Below are positions 48,388 through 60,055 of a stretch of 64,000 nt of DNA, piece by piece. Under the pieces are notes generated by a model. The model did not search any database. It was not told where the DNA came from and saw nothing but the letters and a program-made list of their open reading frames with translations. Location of the stretch: assembly GCA_020631735.1 (NCBI GenBank), contig CM036158.1, positions 79,289,447 through 79,353,446 on the forward strand, in the 5' to 3' direction. A program made the position numbers and the translations under genes. Position 1 is the stretch's first letter, and every line of letters begins with the position of its first letter. The stretch is from Saccharum officinarum. Taxonomy: Eukaryota > Streptophyta > Magnoliopsida > Poales > Poaceae.

Positions 48388-49828
48388 AAAAAAGTCTAAA
48401 GTTATTATGGAGATTTTACTCTTTTTAATCATCAGGAGGAGCTGTTTTGCCAAACGGTTCAAAAACAGCTTCAGCTCTCCAACTGAATCTGCTCCATCAG
48501 TAAAGCCACAACTAAATCTGTTTTAGCTAAAGCCGGAGCCCTACCAAACAGGCCCGAATATTCCCAATCATGAGAGATAGCAGCTCCAGCACGGTAGGAA
48601 TGGTTGCAGCAGCGGCCAGTAGCCGGCGCAAAACAATCTGGTGGGCGGCGGCTCCTGCTTCAAATGTCTCACGGGATGAAGAGGCGAGGGAGTAAAGAGC
48701 GAGAGGTGCAGGAGAGAAATTCTATTAGGCTCGGGCCAAACACAGCTAGCCCAGTGAGCTGATGAAGCCTATCTGCCTGTTATAAGTTTAGTTGGCCAGA
48801 CAGCTAGTCAAGTAATCGTTGATTAATTGGACAACCAAGTTTCTGATTGCTCCGATCAAGTCAGAGTGACTAGTCTAGCGCTAGGATTGACAAAGGGCAA
48901 TTAATCGCGATCAATCATGATTAGTCGAACGACCAGATAACACTGCTACGCGTGCTTCTAAATATTTCTGATTTCTTGGTGCGGTTAAGAATTCACTTTG
49001 ACCACTATTTTCTCTTATAATATATTATTTATGGTAACAAGAACGGATCATTAGAAAATATTTCTAAATGCAAATCCAATACCACCTTTATAGTATAAAA
49101 TTTTCATATGACTAGATTAATTGTTCATCAAAGATAACAAAAACTTGAATTTTGAAACATGTGCACATCTTATGATTCTGGATGGAGTATGTCATTATGT
49201 TAAGCATGTTATTACCAAATTGATATTTGACGATGATATTGTAAAAAATCATCAAAATATGTCAATAAATTAGAAGAGTATAGATGTGTTCTTCAAAGAC
49301 ACGAATTTGTTTTTTATCAGTACTAAGCTTGACATATTGATCGAATGGCAAGTCATTTTGGCAAAATCATAATAATACCATACTTTTTGAAAAAAAAATT
49401 GGCACACCAGCAACTTCAGGCATGGTTGAAAGAGGAAAATGAGGGAGAGCCATAAAAAACTACTTTTTTAACCTCACATCTCTTCGTTCCTTGTGAGAGC
49501 ATATAAAAAGAGCTTCACTCTTGAAGCTGTTTTGAAAAAAGTGTTTGGAAAGAAAAAAAAATGGGTTAGGGCACGACCCGCTGCATGATGCCTGCTCATG
49601 TGCCGACCAGCACAGCTAGCATGACGGCAGCAAACGCAAAACGAAAAAAGCACAACATTTTCTTTGAATGAATTTTAATTTTTTTTAATGTTGTATCCGT
49701 TTGCAATTCCGTTTGCACCGACGTGTTTTACCTGACGAGGCGAACAAAACTAGACCTCACTGCCTATGTTTCGAAGAATTTTATTTCAGTAGCAATTTAT
49801 GTGTAAAAATATGTTAGAAAAATTATTA

Positions 49829-50060
49829 AAGGAGTTGCTACTATGTAATACTAAACTCGCTACTCTAAAAATATACTAAAGTTTTTACATGGTATGCCAA
49901 AGTACGGGGGCAAAAAAATCAAAAGAAGTAACTACCATATAAAACTAAAGTTGCAACTCCAAAAATATACTAAAGTTATTACATAGAATACATTGGGGGG
50001 GGTGCGCAAAAAATATCAAAAGGGGTTACTACCATGTAATACTATAGTAGTACAACTTGA
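49829..50060. repeat. Degenerate tandem repeat, unit about 93-95 bp
   Basis: Two and a half copies share GTTGCTACTATGTAATACTA, AAAAATATACTAAAGTT and TTACATRGWATRC blocks followed by a G run and CAAAAAAAATCAAAAG. Confidence 0.65.
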
Positions 50061-50178
50061 GGGGCAAACTATTGCAACAAACCTAAAAATAGAAGTTGTT
50101 GCACAAGCTAGGGGGTAAATTCTTTCGTGGCAACTTATGTGTGCAATGTTTACCATTTTGTGACAACTTATGTATAGC

Positions 50179-50340
50179 AGGTGAGGCAACTAATATGTTG
50201 GATTTAGAAAGGCATTCGATCCTAAAATGAAACTAAAAATAAATAAAAAACTTGACTGAAAACTAAAACTAAAAAAACATTATAGGTAAGGTAACTGATA
50301 TGCAGGATTTAGAAAGACATTCGAGCCTAAAAGAAAGACT
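50179..50340. repeat. Degenerate direct repeat, unit about 106 bp
   Basis: AGGTGAGGCAACTAATATG (50179) and AGGTAAGGTAACTGATATG (50285) are each followed by GATTTAGAAAGRCATTCGA and ACTAAAAA-rich sequence. Similar A-rich ACTGAAAACTGAAAC text continues after the next MITE. Confidence 0.6.
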
Positions 50341-50370
50341 GAAAATGAAACTAAAAACTAAAAAAAACTT

Positions 50371-50613
50371 GGGCAGTGTTTAGTTCCTTTAAAATTCCAA
50401 AAATTTTACAAGATTCTCCGTCACATCGAATCTTTGGACGCATGCATGAAGCATTAAATGTAGGTAAAAAAATAACTAATTGCACAGTTTGTCTGTAAAT
50501 ATCGAGACAAATCTTTTGAGCTTAGTTAGTCCATGATTGAATAAATTTTACCAAATACCAACGAAAAGTGCTACAGGAACTTTACGCACACTTTATCACC
50601 ATCTAAACACACC
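50371..50613 (+). mobile_element. MITE copy 13
   Basis: GGGCAGTGTTTAGTTCC start, CATCTAAACACACCC end, with GCATGCATGAAGCATTAAATG inside. It interrupts A-rich repeat DNA. Confidence 0.82.
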
Positions 50614-51430
50614 CTTGACTGAAAACTGAAACTAAAAAAAAGAAAAAAAAAACTTTACAAAAATGACACTAAAAGAATGAAAAAAAAACTGAAAACCTGA
50701 AAATAGAAACTGAAAATACAGCACAAAATAAAAAATGAAAATTGAAAACTCAAATAAAAAAAGGAAGTGGGGTGCTTTCGCCACGCGCGTGGGCTGCGTG
50801 GGAGCAGCACGCGGAGTCGCGTGGGCTGCACGCGTCAGCCGGTCCGCGTTGCGCACACCACACACACCGCGCGACTGGACACGCGTTAGAATTTCCGAAA
50901 AAAATAGAAAAAAACAGCTTATGAGGTCGGTGAAGCTGCGCAAACGGGGCCTTAATATCCAAACGAATAGCTGACGAGCTGGTTCCACATAGGAAAACAA
51001 AAGAGGCTCCACGCTGCACCTTTGAAAGGCCGAGCCAAGCCGAACCGAGCTAACTATGAAGAGCGACCTGCGGGCCTCGAACGTTTTTCGCCGGCTCACA
51101 GGTCTTGAGGAGTTTTTCTGGACTGTGTGGAATGTCGTTTTACTTGTGCATTTCATTTGTTCAAAAGCCATTTTTTAAACTTTCAAAAGCTGGCTTTTTA
51201 CAAGCAGCCCCCCGACGCCCAGCTTTTGAAAAGCAAAGGCCTAAACAAACAGGTTGTAAACCCATTATACAACCGTCAAGATGGCTGAATGCTGAATGCG
51301 CTAGCTCTACAGTCTACAGTACTAACGCACTGCCCCATCAATTAATCTTGCAGGGCTTGCAGCAACCTACCGTCTCGGTTTATACCGGAACGAAAGCAGT
51401 ATTATTGCTACAACAGCTTGTAGAGTATTT
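50614..51430. other. Unassigned intergenic DNA
   Basis: An A-rich stretch (50620-50760), a GC-rich patch (50770-50890) and unassigned sequence. The 179-residue ORF on the minus strand is low complexity and not supported. Confidence 0.3.
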
Positions 51431-51431
51431 A

Positions 51432-51663
51432 GGGCCTGTTTGGTTTGTAGTTGTTAAAGTTTAACTCCCATCACATCAATGTTCCCTCACATGTATGGAG
51501 TACTAAATATACACTAATTACATGCATGTCGGCACACATTAGGAGTAATTTACGAGACGAATCTATTAAGCCTAATTAGTCCCAAATTGGAAACTTTTTG
51601 TCAAATAAGACGAAAGTGCTACAGTGTTTGTTAAACTTTAACTCCTCAAACCAAACACCCCCT
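51432..51663 (+). mobile_element. MITE copy 14
   Basis: GGGCCTGTTTGGTTTGTAG start and CTCAAACCAAACACCCCC end, GAGACGAATCTATTAAGCC inside. A diverged member near the 3' end of the sugar transporter. Confidence 0.75.
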
Positions 51664-51766
51664 TATATGAACAAGCTAACTACAACAGCAGACTACAAAA
51701 GGATACCAGAAGTTCCTTCAGTTCACTGAAACTAGGACGAAAGAACATGGCGTCTGGATCAGTCAA

Positions 51767-54700
51767 CTACAGACTCGCTTCAATCTCTTCCAGGGTGAGT
51801 CCTTTTGTCTCAGGGACGATCCAGAATATAAATACAAGAGATGCCACTGCAATCACCCCGAATCCAGAGAAGAGCGCCCCCGTTCCAATCAAATCCTACG
51901 ACACCACGCATACACACAGTTATCGCTTATATTGCACATGACATGAATTCATAGCAATGCTCTTTGGCGAGAAAAACAGAAGGACAGGGTAGGCTCGTAC
52001 CTCCAGTGGAGAGAAAGCAAAGGTGACCAGAGCGTTGGACGCAAAATTCACAAGAACAGCAACACCTAGTCCACGCCCTCGCAGCCTAAGCGGGAAAACC
52101 TCTGAGATCATAAGCCAGCCAATAGGACCAAATGAGAGCTGCAGAGAAAGTTCTCTTTGTCAGAGAGATTGTCACATATGAACTCACAGATTTGAAGCAG
52201 AAGCCAACTACTGAAACTTTGGTGCAAGGCAATCCATTCTACTCCTATTTCAGAAATAATAATGCCCCAGCTGACAGAAGTCACAATAATCCTCGTTGGA
52301 GTTCTCAAACAAGGTAAGATGGCTATTGTGCACAAGGGGGAGAAAGTACCTGATAACAACCAACATATAGTAGAAGTGCTATTACAGCTACATAGGAGGC
52401 ATCTTTCAGTAAAGTGTAGTAGGAGGACAACAAAAATAAGGCAACAGTCTGCACATTGTAGAATCAACAGGTGATCAGTAGCCATAGGAAAACCCATCAA
52501 GACATTTGTATTCTGCTAAAAGGCTAAACAACTTGAGGCAGACTTACAATTCCACTGACACCTCCAATAAGTAATGGTCTTCTGCCAAGTCTGTCAACCA
52601 CAAGGACTGCTACTCCGGTCATGATTAGCTGCAGTATGGAAACCATAACATCATTACTAAGGCCTTGTTTAGATTGCAACTTTTTCCAATTTTGTACTGT
52701 AGCACTTTCGTTTGTATTTGGCAATTAGTGTCCAATCATGGATTAATTAGGCTCAAAAGATTCGTCTCGTGATTTACAACCAAACTGTGCAATTAGTTAT
52801 TTCTTTTACCTACATTAAGTGCTCCATGCATGCGTCTAAAGATTGATGTGATGGAGAGAGAGTGTAAAAATTTGGAATTTGGAAGGAAACTAAACAAGGC
52901 CTGAGTAAGAATGCATGGAACCTTGCAAAGGAAGACAGTTTGGACCGAAATAAAAAAAATGCTTCCTCTCAAATGTAATTCTGTAATGTAACTATAGATT
53001 GCATTGCAAAATCCTTTTTCAAGGGCGTAAAAAATCATATTAAAGTAGCAAAATACTCAGGTTAAATTCAATAAAGCATATGCAAAAGTATTCACATGTA
53101 CCTTCAGTAGGCCAAGAAGAATTGACACACGAGTGGCATCAGATGCCCCAGAGAATCCAGCACTCTGCTTGCAAACAAATGATAGATATGAGTGATACAG
53201 GAACTCATGAGAATTATGTGGGGTCTAAAAAGTACTAATTCAAGTTGCCCAGCAAGTCTGACAATAATTTCCACCCTGAAAGTTAAATTGATAATGTTTT
53301 GAGGCCCTGACCCCTATACTGGAGATCATCATAGCAAGTCCTAACACAAATGGGCTTCAATAATACCTAAACATGCTTGAACTGGATAACTCCATACAGG
53401 AAATCAACAGTACGTCAGTACCTGAAAGATCGTAGCAGCATAGTATAGCACGCTAGGTTGACCAGTGACCTACATATACACATAAGCCAGGTCAGATGAA
53501 ATACCATAATATTTATTTTTCAGAAAAGAACGCCCTGTGTTAGTAAAACACAGGAATATATTCCAAATTAAAGATATCAGAGATCACCTGCTGAAAGAAC
53601 ACCAAACCACATCCAATTATCATTGCTTTAAGACATTTTCCTTGAAAGATCTCACCGAAGCTAGCTTGCTTCTCTTGATCAATATATGAAAGTTCCTCCA
53701 GAATCAAGTCAATCTGCTCTGAGACCAAATCAGGTGAAGCTTGACCCCTCAATCGACATAAGCACTGGGTTGCATTTTCTTTCGTCTCTGGCAGATTTCC
53801 CTTCCCTTGTATGGCACATAACAGGAGCCACCTAGGTGATGAGGGTAACCAGCACATTCCAACTCCCATTATGAGACATAATGGTGTGCTGGAGGCATAC
53901 ATGTAACGCCAACCAGAAACCACTTCAACATAGAGATTTCCTGCTATATAACCAAGCTGCAAAAGTACAAGTAAATAAGAAGACCGAAAGATTGCTGAAT
54001 GGGTGATAAAGAAAAAAAATAGTATAGACTTACAAGCATCCCAAGAACAATAAAGAACTCCTTTAGAGAAATGAGCATGCCTCTTATCTGACTCGGTGCT
54101 GTCTCTGCAATATACATTGGAGCAGCATGCATAGCCTGATGAAAGCAGCTTACATAAGCATCATATCTTTGTTTTGCCCCAAAACAAAACATAAGGCCTC
54201 ATAAAGAAATGTGTGTGGTCATATGCTAGGTAATGTGCAGTGTCAACTGTGACAAGAGATTCCATTACCAATCCAATTCCTATGCCAAATAAAAAGCGGC
54301 CAGCCACCATGATAGCGAAGTTGGGTGCTACTGCTGTCAGAAGGGCTCCAATCAAATATGAGATAGAAGCGAGGATAAGCTCTTTACGTCGTCCTGTGCA
54401 AGGTAGTTGGGATAAATAATAATGAGATGACCAGACTAAATTGCGCCATAGATCAGCAGTAGCATGGAAAAAGAAGGGGGGTTATAGTGATAGACCTAAA
54501 AAGTCTGCAATTGTATATGCCAAGACGGAGCCGATCAAAGCACCATACAGTGAGCCACTGACCTGCATCAGACATAACGGGTGATTACATCATTCAGCAA
54601 CAGGACACCAGTTAGTGAAGCCAACCTTGCTGAAATAGTTTTTGATCCAGAGTAAAGTGTTACCACAAGGCCGGTTTGCACAGATGACAAATTGTACCAA

Positions 54701-56106
54701 GTAGTACCACTGAATGTCGATGACTGCAAAATAGATTTGACGACAGTCAAATTAGCAATATTGACCGAACTGACGTGCAAGTCCTAATGTGGCATTTTTG
54801 AGAAGCAAGCAGGAACAAGATTAGCACTAGTGTGATACCTTGAGTGATATGGTTGCACCGGATGTTGCCCCAATGTCATAGCCATAGAGAAGGCCTCCCA
54901 AAGCTGGAAAGAAAAACCTGGAACAGATTCAACAGACAGCGGAAGACCTTGGTAAGGTAAACTGTACATGTGTGCAGTGCACAAAGTTATTCTTTTTTTT
55001 AAATGAAAACTACAGCAACCATTCCGGTTGCCTAAAAGGCTGAAAGTTGGTTGTCAGGCATTGAATCTGTTAGGTGAAATGCCAAGAAGGAGCTGAAACT
55101 GTACGAAATTTGTGCAGTAAAAGGCAGAGCAGAGACTTTTGAGCGAGAGGCTTGAGAGGAAGCTGTAATCCAACCATTCCATGGAGAGACGAGGCACAAT
55201 TTCGAGAGCAAGATTTGGGACACAGGCAAGATAATAAATAGCGTATAGCGGGTTGGCAGTGGATTGACGTCGAGATAGCGGATTGCGGATAGCGGGCGAT
55301 ATTGCGGACGATAAATTCGAAAAGCGGCCCCCGATAGTCTCATATAATTTTAAGTACATATATCATGAATAATGAGTATAAATAATTTTAAGTACATATA
55401 TCATGAATAATTTTAAGTTTCACAGCCGATGCGTGAGTATTTGAATTTGGGGTGTGAGTCATAGTGGGCTGAACTAATTAGGGATATTTGCTTCCATGTT
55501 ATTACGGCCTGCTACGTGCAATTGCGGCCGCAATATAGGCCCGCTATTCAGAATTGCGGCTGCAAAGTTCCAGGATGCAAAGTTCAGAGCGCTACCGCAG
55601 GTAGCGGCAATGGACTGCTGCCGCTATTACGGGTGCAATTGCAGCCGCTATCGCAGCTATTTATTAGCTTGGACACAGGCTGAACGATGGTGAGCGGGTA
55701 GGAATCGTGAAAGATACTGTAGCAGGTAAAGTACAAGAGAAGAATGGAATTGGAGAGGGGTGCTTATTAGACTCACGGGAAGACGGCGGCGGAGACGGAG
55801 TAGCACTCGGCGGAGGCGGGAGCCCTGAGCAGCAAGGGGCGCCTGCTCTCGCAGTCGTCGTCGTCGGTGTAAGCCTGAACGCCGCCGGAGGAAACGTGGA
55901 TCTCCTCGTGCTCGCTCTGTTCCTGCTGGCGCAAGCACAATCGAGGACGATGGGGACACGAATCGATCAGTAGAAAGAAGATGGAAAGGTGAAGACGCTA
56001 AAACAGAACGAAAGCGATAATCGAACTAGTTAATTGCTGGAGCCCAAGGCGGGAGGGCGTGCCCGTCCATCCATACCTTGTCCGCAGGAGGAGGAAGGGA
56101 GGCCAT
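51767..56106 (-). CDS. Sugar/H+ symporter, D-xylose-proton symporter-like 3 type (14 exons)
   Basis: MFS sugar transporter resembling Arabidopsis At5g59250. Exons (minus): 56077-56106, 55777-55922, 54839-54917, 54664-54723, 54496-54562, 54269-54393, 54034-54135, 53588-53956, 53422-53469, 53102-53164, 52548-52628, 52350-52448, 52001-52138, 51767-51895. They total 1536 bp and 511 residues, every junction GT/AG and in frame. Motifs are ALGGLLYGYDIGATSG (TM1), ADFLGRRKE (loop 2-3), HAAPMYIAETAPSQIRG, SPRWLL, FQQVTGQPSVLYYA, DRLGRRPLLIGG, GPIGWLMISEVFPLRLRGR and the C-terminal VPETKGLTLEEIE. The acidic N-terminus (EQSEHEEIHVSSGG...TDDDDCESRRPLL) does not look like a chloroplast transit peptide, so plastid targeting is doubtful. 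A MITE sits in the intron at 52661-52902 and a hAT-like element in intron 2. The second-exon acceptor could also be 3 bp earlier, adding Gln. Confidence 0.95.
52661..52902 (-). mobile_element. MITE copy 15, in a sugar-transporter intron
   Basis: GGCCTTGTTTAGATTGCAAC start and AACTAAACAAGGCC end with reverse-oriented internal blocks (CCAATCATGGATTAATTAGG). It lies between exons 52548-52628 and 53102-53164. Confidence 0.88.
55227..55671. mobile_element. hAT-like non-autonomous element in intron 2 of the sugar transporter
   Basis: Ends CAAGATAATAAATAGC and, reversed from the right, CAAGCTAATAAATAGC (15 of 16 identical). GACACAGG flanks it at 55219-55226 and 55672-55679, an 8-bp duplication. Both subterminal regions are full of TAGCGG/GCGGATAGCGG/ATTGCGG repeats. 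About 445 bp, no ORF. The direct repeat extends to 10 bp if the end bases are included, so a Mutator-type reading is the alternative. Confidence 0.82.
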
Positions 56107-56431
56107 TGGAGCAGGAGCTGGGCTTCGTATTCGGTTGCGTTGAGCGTACACGGTCAAGGCCTGCTGGAGGTTCTTGGTACGTTTCGTCTGGGTCCGCCTG
56201 CGGTTTGAGGACGGGGGAGCGGCTGCGTGTGCGTGCGTGAGTCCCGTGTGTGGGTAGGTTGGTAGTTGCGGGCTGCAGCTGCCTGCCGCTGCGGAAGGGA
56301 CGAGAGAGGGAGAGATCGGTGATGCAGCCGTCCACGTTTTCAGCGGATTGTGCCGTCGGTGTTGCCCTCCCGGAGGCAGATTTAACTTTTTACTGTTACA
56401 GGGATTGACACATCCAGAGATCGCACTTCAA

Positions 56432-57249
56432 GTAAGGCCCGCTCGGCTTGTTATGGACTCGGCTCGTTATACAAACGAGTTAGAGCACCAGCTTGGTTCG
56501 GCTCGTTAGCGAGTTCGAGCTAGCTCGTTTGTCTCGCGAGCCAAAGCACAAAAACATAGTTAAAAAAGAGATTATAAATTTATAATAACGATTGAGTAAC
56601 AGACACATCACATGCATACTTAAAATAAACTAAACAAAATACTTATAAATTTAACAATGGAGAATATAATCTATCTTTGATCCATAATTCGACAACCAAA
56701 CTAGAGTTTTGTCCAGCTAGCCCACCACGACATGACCATGAGTCCATGATAGTCATACTCATAGAGTTTACAACACCATCTATTGAAGTATCTCTCCGTC
56801 ATCCTCATCCTCCATGCTTAGCTCGAGTTAGCGGCGAGGTGGACTGATGTGCTATGTGTGCATGTTGCGCCGCATGCGCCGTGCTGCCGTGCGTGTACAG
56901 TGGCTCGGGAGGGGAAGAGGCGAAGAGCCGAGCGCCAGAGCACGTGCGTTTGCGGTGGATGGGGAAGCATGGGGCTGGCCGGCGGATGGGGTTAGGAGCG
57001 TGTGGGAGTTGGGGCCTTGGGGGCTAGGGTTTACCTTATTAGGTCAATGGGTCAAGCAATAAATGGGCCAATTCAAGTTTCTGACATCTAATTTGCTTTG
57101 GCTCGTATGGCTCGCGAGGCAGCTCGAGCTGGTTCATTAATTAACCGAGCTGGATCGAGGTGACTTATTAATAAAAAATTCAAACGAGCCGAGCCACTAA
57201 TGAGTGAATCGAGCGAGCTAGCGAGTTACGAGTTTTTCGTCCAGGCCTA
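56432..57249. mobile_element. Foldback element with CTCG-rich inverted arms
   Basis: TAAGGCCCGCTCGGC on the left and CCAGGCCTAA on the right are flanked by ACTTCAA (56425-56431 and 57250-57256). The arms contain many GGCTCGTT/CGAGCCGAGC/GCTAGCTCG segments in opposite orientation. The middle is AT-rich then GC-rich with no supported gene. Ends and class are tentative (7-8 bp duplication favours hAT). Confidence 0.55.
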
Positions 57250-57256
57250 ACTTCAA

Positions 57257-58506
57257 CGGTGTCAATACAACTTTGCAAGACAACATAGAGAAGTGATACG
57301 AAAATACCACAATTGCTCGCGTGACATGCCAACACTACACTCCACATTGGATCCGAGTCAGCAGGGGATAGCAAATGACCACGGTTGCCCTTGCCCCTAC
57401 CCCTGTCCTCTGCGTGTGCTCCCAGCGCGAACTGGGACACGTCCGTGCTCACCTCCAAGTCACCCTCCTGCACGTCGAACCCCAGGCTGGTGGCCATGTC
57501 CACCATGGAGCACTCCTTCAGCAGCTGTTGTGACGTCTACTGCCAGATGATCAGAAGGTGTGGCCAACATCGGATGTCTCACCGGTCCTCGCTGAGCTCT
57601 GCCGCCTTGTGCTCTAGCCCAAACGCGCCACGCAGCATCGCCGGGAACTCTGCCATGGACATGCCGCCATCGTCCACCATGGCTTGTAGCTGCTCACCAG
57701 CAGCTGCACTGCACGTCCCCTGCGGAGCGGCGTGTCGTGATGAACGCTGGCTTGTTTGCGCAAGCAGATGTTGTCGAAGAAGAGGACCAACATGCAGTGT
57801 AGGAGACGTCCGGCGGGAGACCCGCGTCGGGCCACTGAGGACGTGGTCCATGAGGACAGCGACCGAGCAGGGCACACTCTCGAGCACGCAAACGAGGAGA
57901 GGGATGGCGCCTAGGAAGTGTCGAACCACGTTCAACGCGGATGTAGTGCCTCGGGGCGCACATATCCCCCCTGATCCAACGGCTGGGATCGACTGCCGTA
58001 AAGGACACGAGCAAACGTTTAAGTTGTGCGAAGCCGGTATTAACAAGGCTTTGTATCTATGATCATGTCAGGGGCTTGTCAATTGTCACAGGAAGCATTT
58101 ATTTCACATCTTGCAAGCTACGATACAGGTTGTCGTCCACCACAACAGTCAAAACGAAGACTGTGCTCAAGCAGGCATGGTGACGATGGGCGCGACCCTT
58201 GTGGTGCCCCTCCCATGGCGGCCTCCATCTGATGCAGTGGCGGTGGCTCCTCCACCTGGATGCGATAGTTGCAGCTCCTCCTCCCTGATGCGGCAGCGGC
58301 GGGGTGTACATGGCGACTGCGACTTCTGTGTCCTGAGGTGTGTCCTGGGGTTGGGTTCAATTTGTGTCTCTGGAGGCGGCAGCCCTGTGGGAGTACACCT
58401 TGGTGCCCTCTAGGAGGTTCTTGGTGCGCTAGCTTGGGCCGAGCAACAGTGGCGTCCGACCACCATGGAGATCCCCCATCGGCACCCCACCCCACCGGTA
58501 GTGGCT
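57257..58506. other. GC-rich region, possible captured gene fragment
   Basis: The minus-strand frame at 57579-58046 (155 residues, contains MVDDGGMSMAEFPAMLRGAF) and pieces at 57400-57506 (MATSLGFDVQEGDLEVSTDV) read like real protein, but no family was recognised and the frames are broken. TGGCT at 58502-58506 borders the A2 LTR. Confidence 0.35.
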
Positions 58507-60055
58507 TGAAAGGATCAAGATGCCCAAAGGGAGAGGTGAATTGGGCTTTTCTAGAATTTATTGCAAGAATTAAACCCTACTACGCCATAATCCACCCCTA
58601 GTGCCTACAAGTGTTCCTAGTGATTTTACCGATAAAAGTTTTGCACCATAAGTTCCAATCTTAGTCTAGCATGGCAATTCTAGGAATGTAAATCAAGCAA
58701 CGAAAGTAATGCGGGAAAGTAAATTGCTTGAATGTAAAGGGTTAGGAATACGATGATGTTTTCTCGAGGTATCAGAGAGTTGCCACTCTCCACTAGTCCT
58801 CGTTAGAGCACCCGCGCAAGGGTGTAGCTCCCTCTTGATTCGTGCAAGGATCAAGTGCTCTCTACGGGCTGATTCTTTGACACTCTATCACGGTGAATCG
58901 CCTACAACCGCTCACAAGATGAGTTAGGTCATCCACAAGCTCCGTCAGATGATCACCAAGCTCCTAATCACCACCAAACCGTCTATGTGATGGCGATCAC
59001 CAAGAGTAACAAGCAAGAACTCTCACTTGACCACAACAAGCCTAATGAGAAGGTGGATGCACACTTGCTACTCCCTAAACACTAATGAGGATCCTTAATC
59101 TTGAATTCTCAAATCTCAATCCTCACTAAAGCTCTTGCACTCCCTTGCACTTGAAAAGTGTTTCTCAGCTAAACAAATGAGCAAGAGAGCTCAAATGGAG
59201 GGATAGAGGTTATATTTAGACTCCCCCTCAACTCCCCCAACCGTTATCTTCAAACCAATCTGAGTTGGGGTCACCGGACGCGCCGGTGCATACAATTGCG
59301 CCTCCTGAACCAAACAGTGCGAACTAGCTATTAAGTTATCACTAGACACAGGCCAGCGTCCGGTGCATACCCATTGGACGCGTCCGACGATCGTTTTTCC
59401 GGTCTGGATGCTTACCGAACCGCAAAGGACGTGCCTCAGCCGAGCATCCGATGTGTCACTGGACGCTCATCGTCCGATGTCGCTTTCACACCGTCACGTC
59501 CAACGCTGCACCTCAGGAGCATCCGATGCACCCTGCCTGCTGATCCTTACAAGACAACACTACATCGGACATTGGACCAGCGTCTGATGCTTCTGTCTGT
59601 AGCGTCTGATGCACCTTTCCCTGCTCCATTTACTTTCAATTCAACTTCTTTGTGAACAACTTTGACTCTCAAGTAGTTTTAGGCAATCTTTGTAGCTACC
59701 TAGTGCTAAGTTTGACAAGTGTGCACCACGCCTAAACCATTAGACTTATCTAGGTCAAGCTACCCATCCATGCCCCCCTTAATAGTATGGCCAAAGGAGA
59801 AAACAAAAGTCCTAACGACTAATCCGAACGTCACTTAACACCTTCGATGTTCGAAACTAGCCATCCTTAACCTTGTCGACCATTCTTTGAAAACCAAAAC
59901 GATTTCCATCGATAAGGGGCATGATAACCATATCGCCCATGATTTCCATTATCATGACCCAACATTCTATCGTCTCTACAAAACACACGTTAGTCATGAT
60001 AATTAATCATTGTCATCAATCATCTAAACCCATTCTAGGGGCCTAGATGCTTTCA
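58507..60055 (-). repeat. 3' LTR of A-family element A2
   Basis: TGAAAGGATCAAGATGCCC start and GCCTAGATGCTTTCA end, collinear with 2154-3761 but clearly diverged. A polypurine tract on its right (60056-60070, CTCCCCCTTTT on plus) shows it is the 3' LTR of a minus-strand element whose body lies to the right. The promoter region is decayed: TATATTTAGA at 59211-59220 instead of the TATA box. Confidence 0.87.
59268..59610 (-). repeat. Decayed palindrome array in the A2 LTR
   Basis: Remnants such as CACCGGACGCGCCGGTG (about 59271), GCGTCCGGTGCAT (59355), GGACGCGTCCGA (59374) and GCATCCGATG (about 59448 and 59519). The outer base has shifted from GTC to GTG/ATG, so this subfamily has a variant motif. 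Confidence 0.65.

Larger units (their letters stand above)
48400..50370. other. Intergenic, AT-rich, with degenerate tandem repeats
   Basis: No gene. 48405-48560 resembles a small TIR remnant (TACCAAACAGGCCC at its right end). Degenerate repeats lie at 49829-50060 and 50179-50340 (separate entries). Confidence 0.4.

Noticed and set aside
50632..51171. 179-residue minus-strand ORF
   Set aside because: Phe/Ser-rich translation of A-rich DNA and unassigned sequence; no motif or codon signature.
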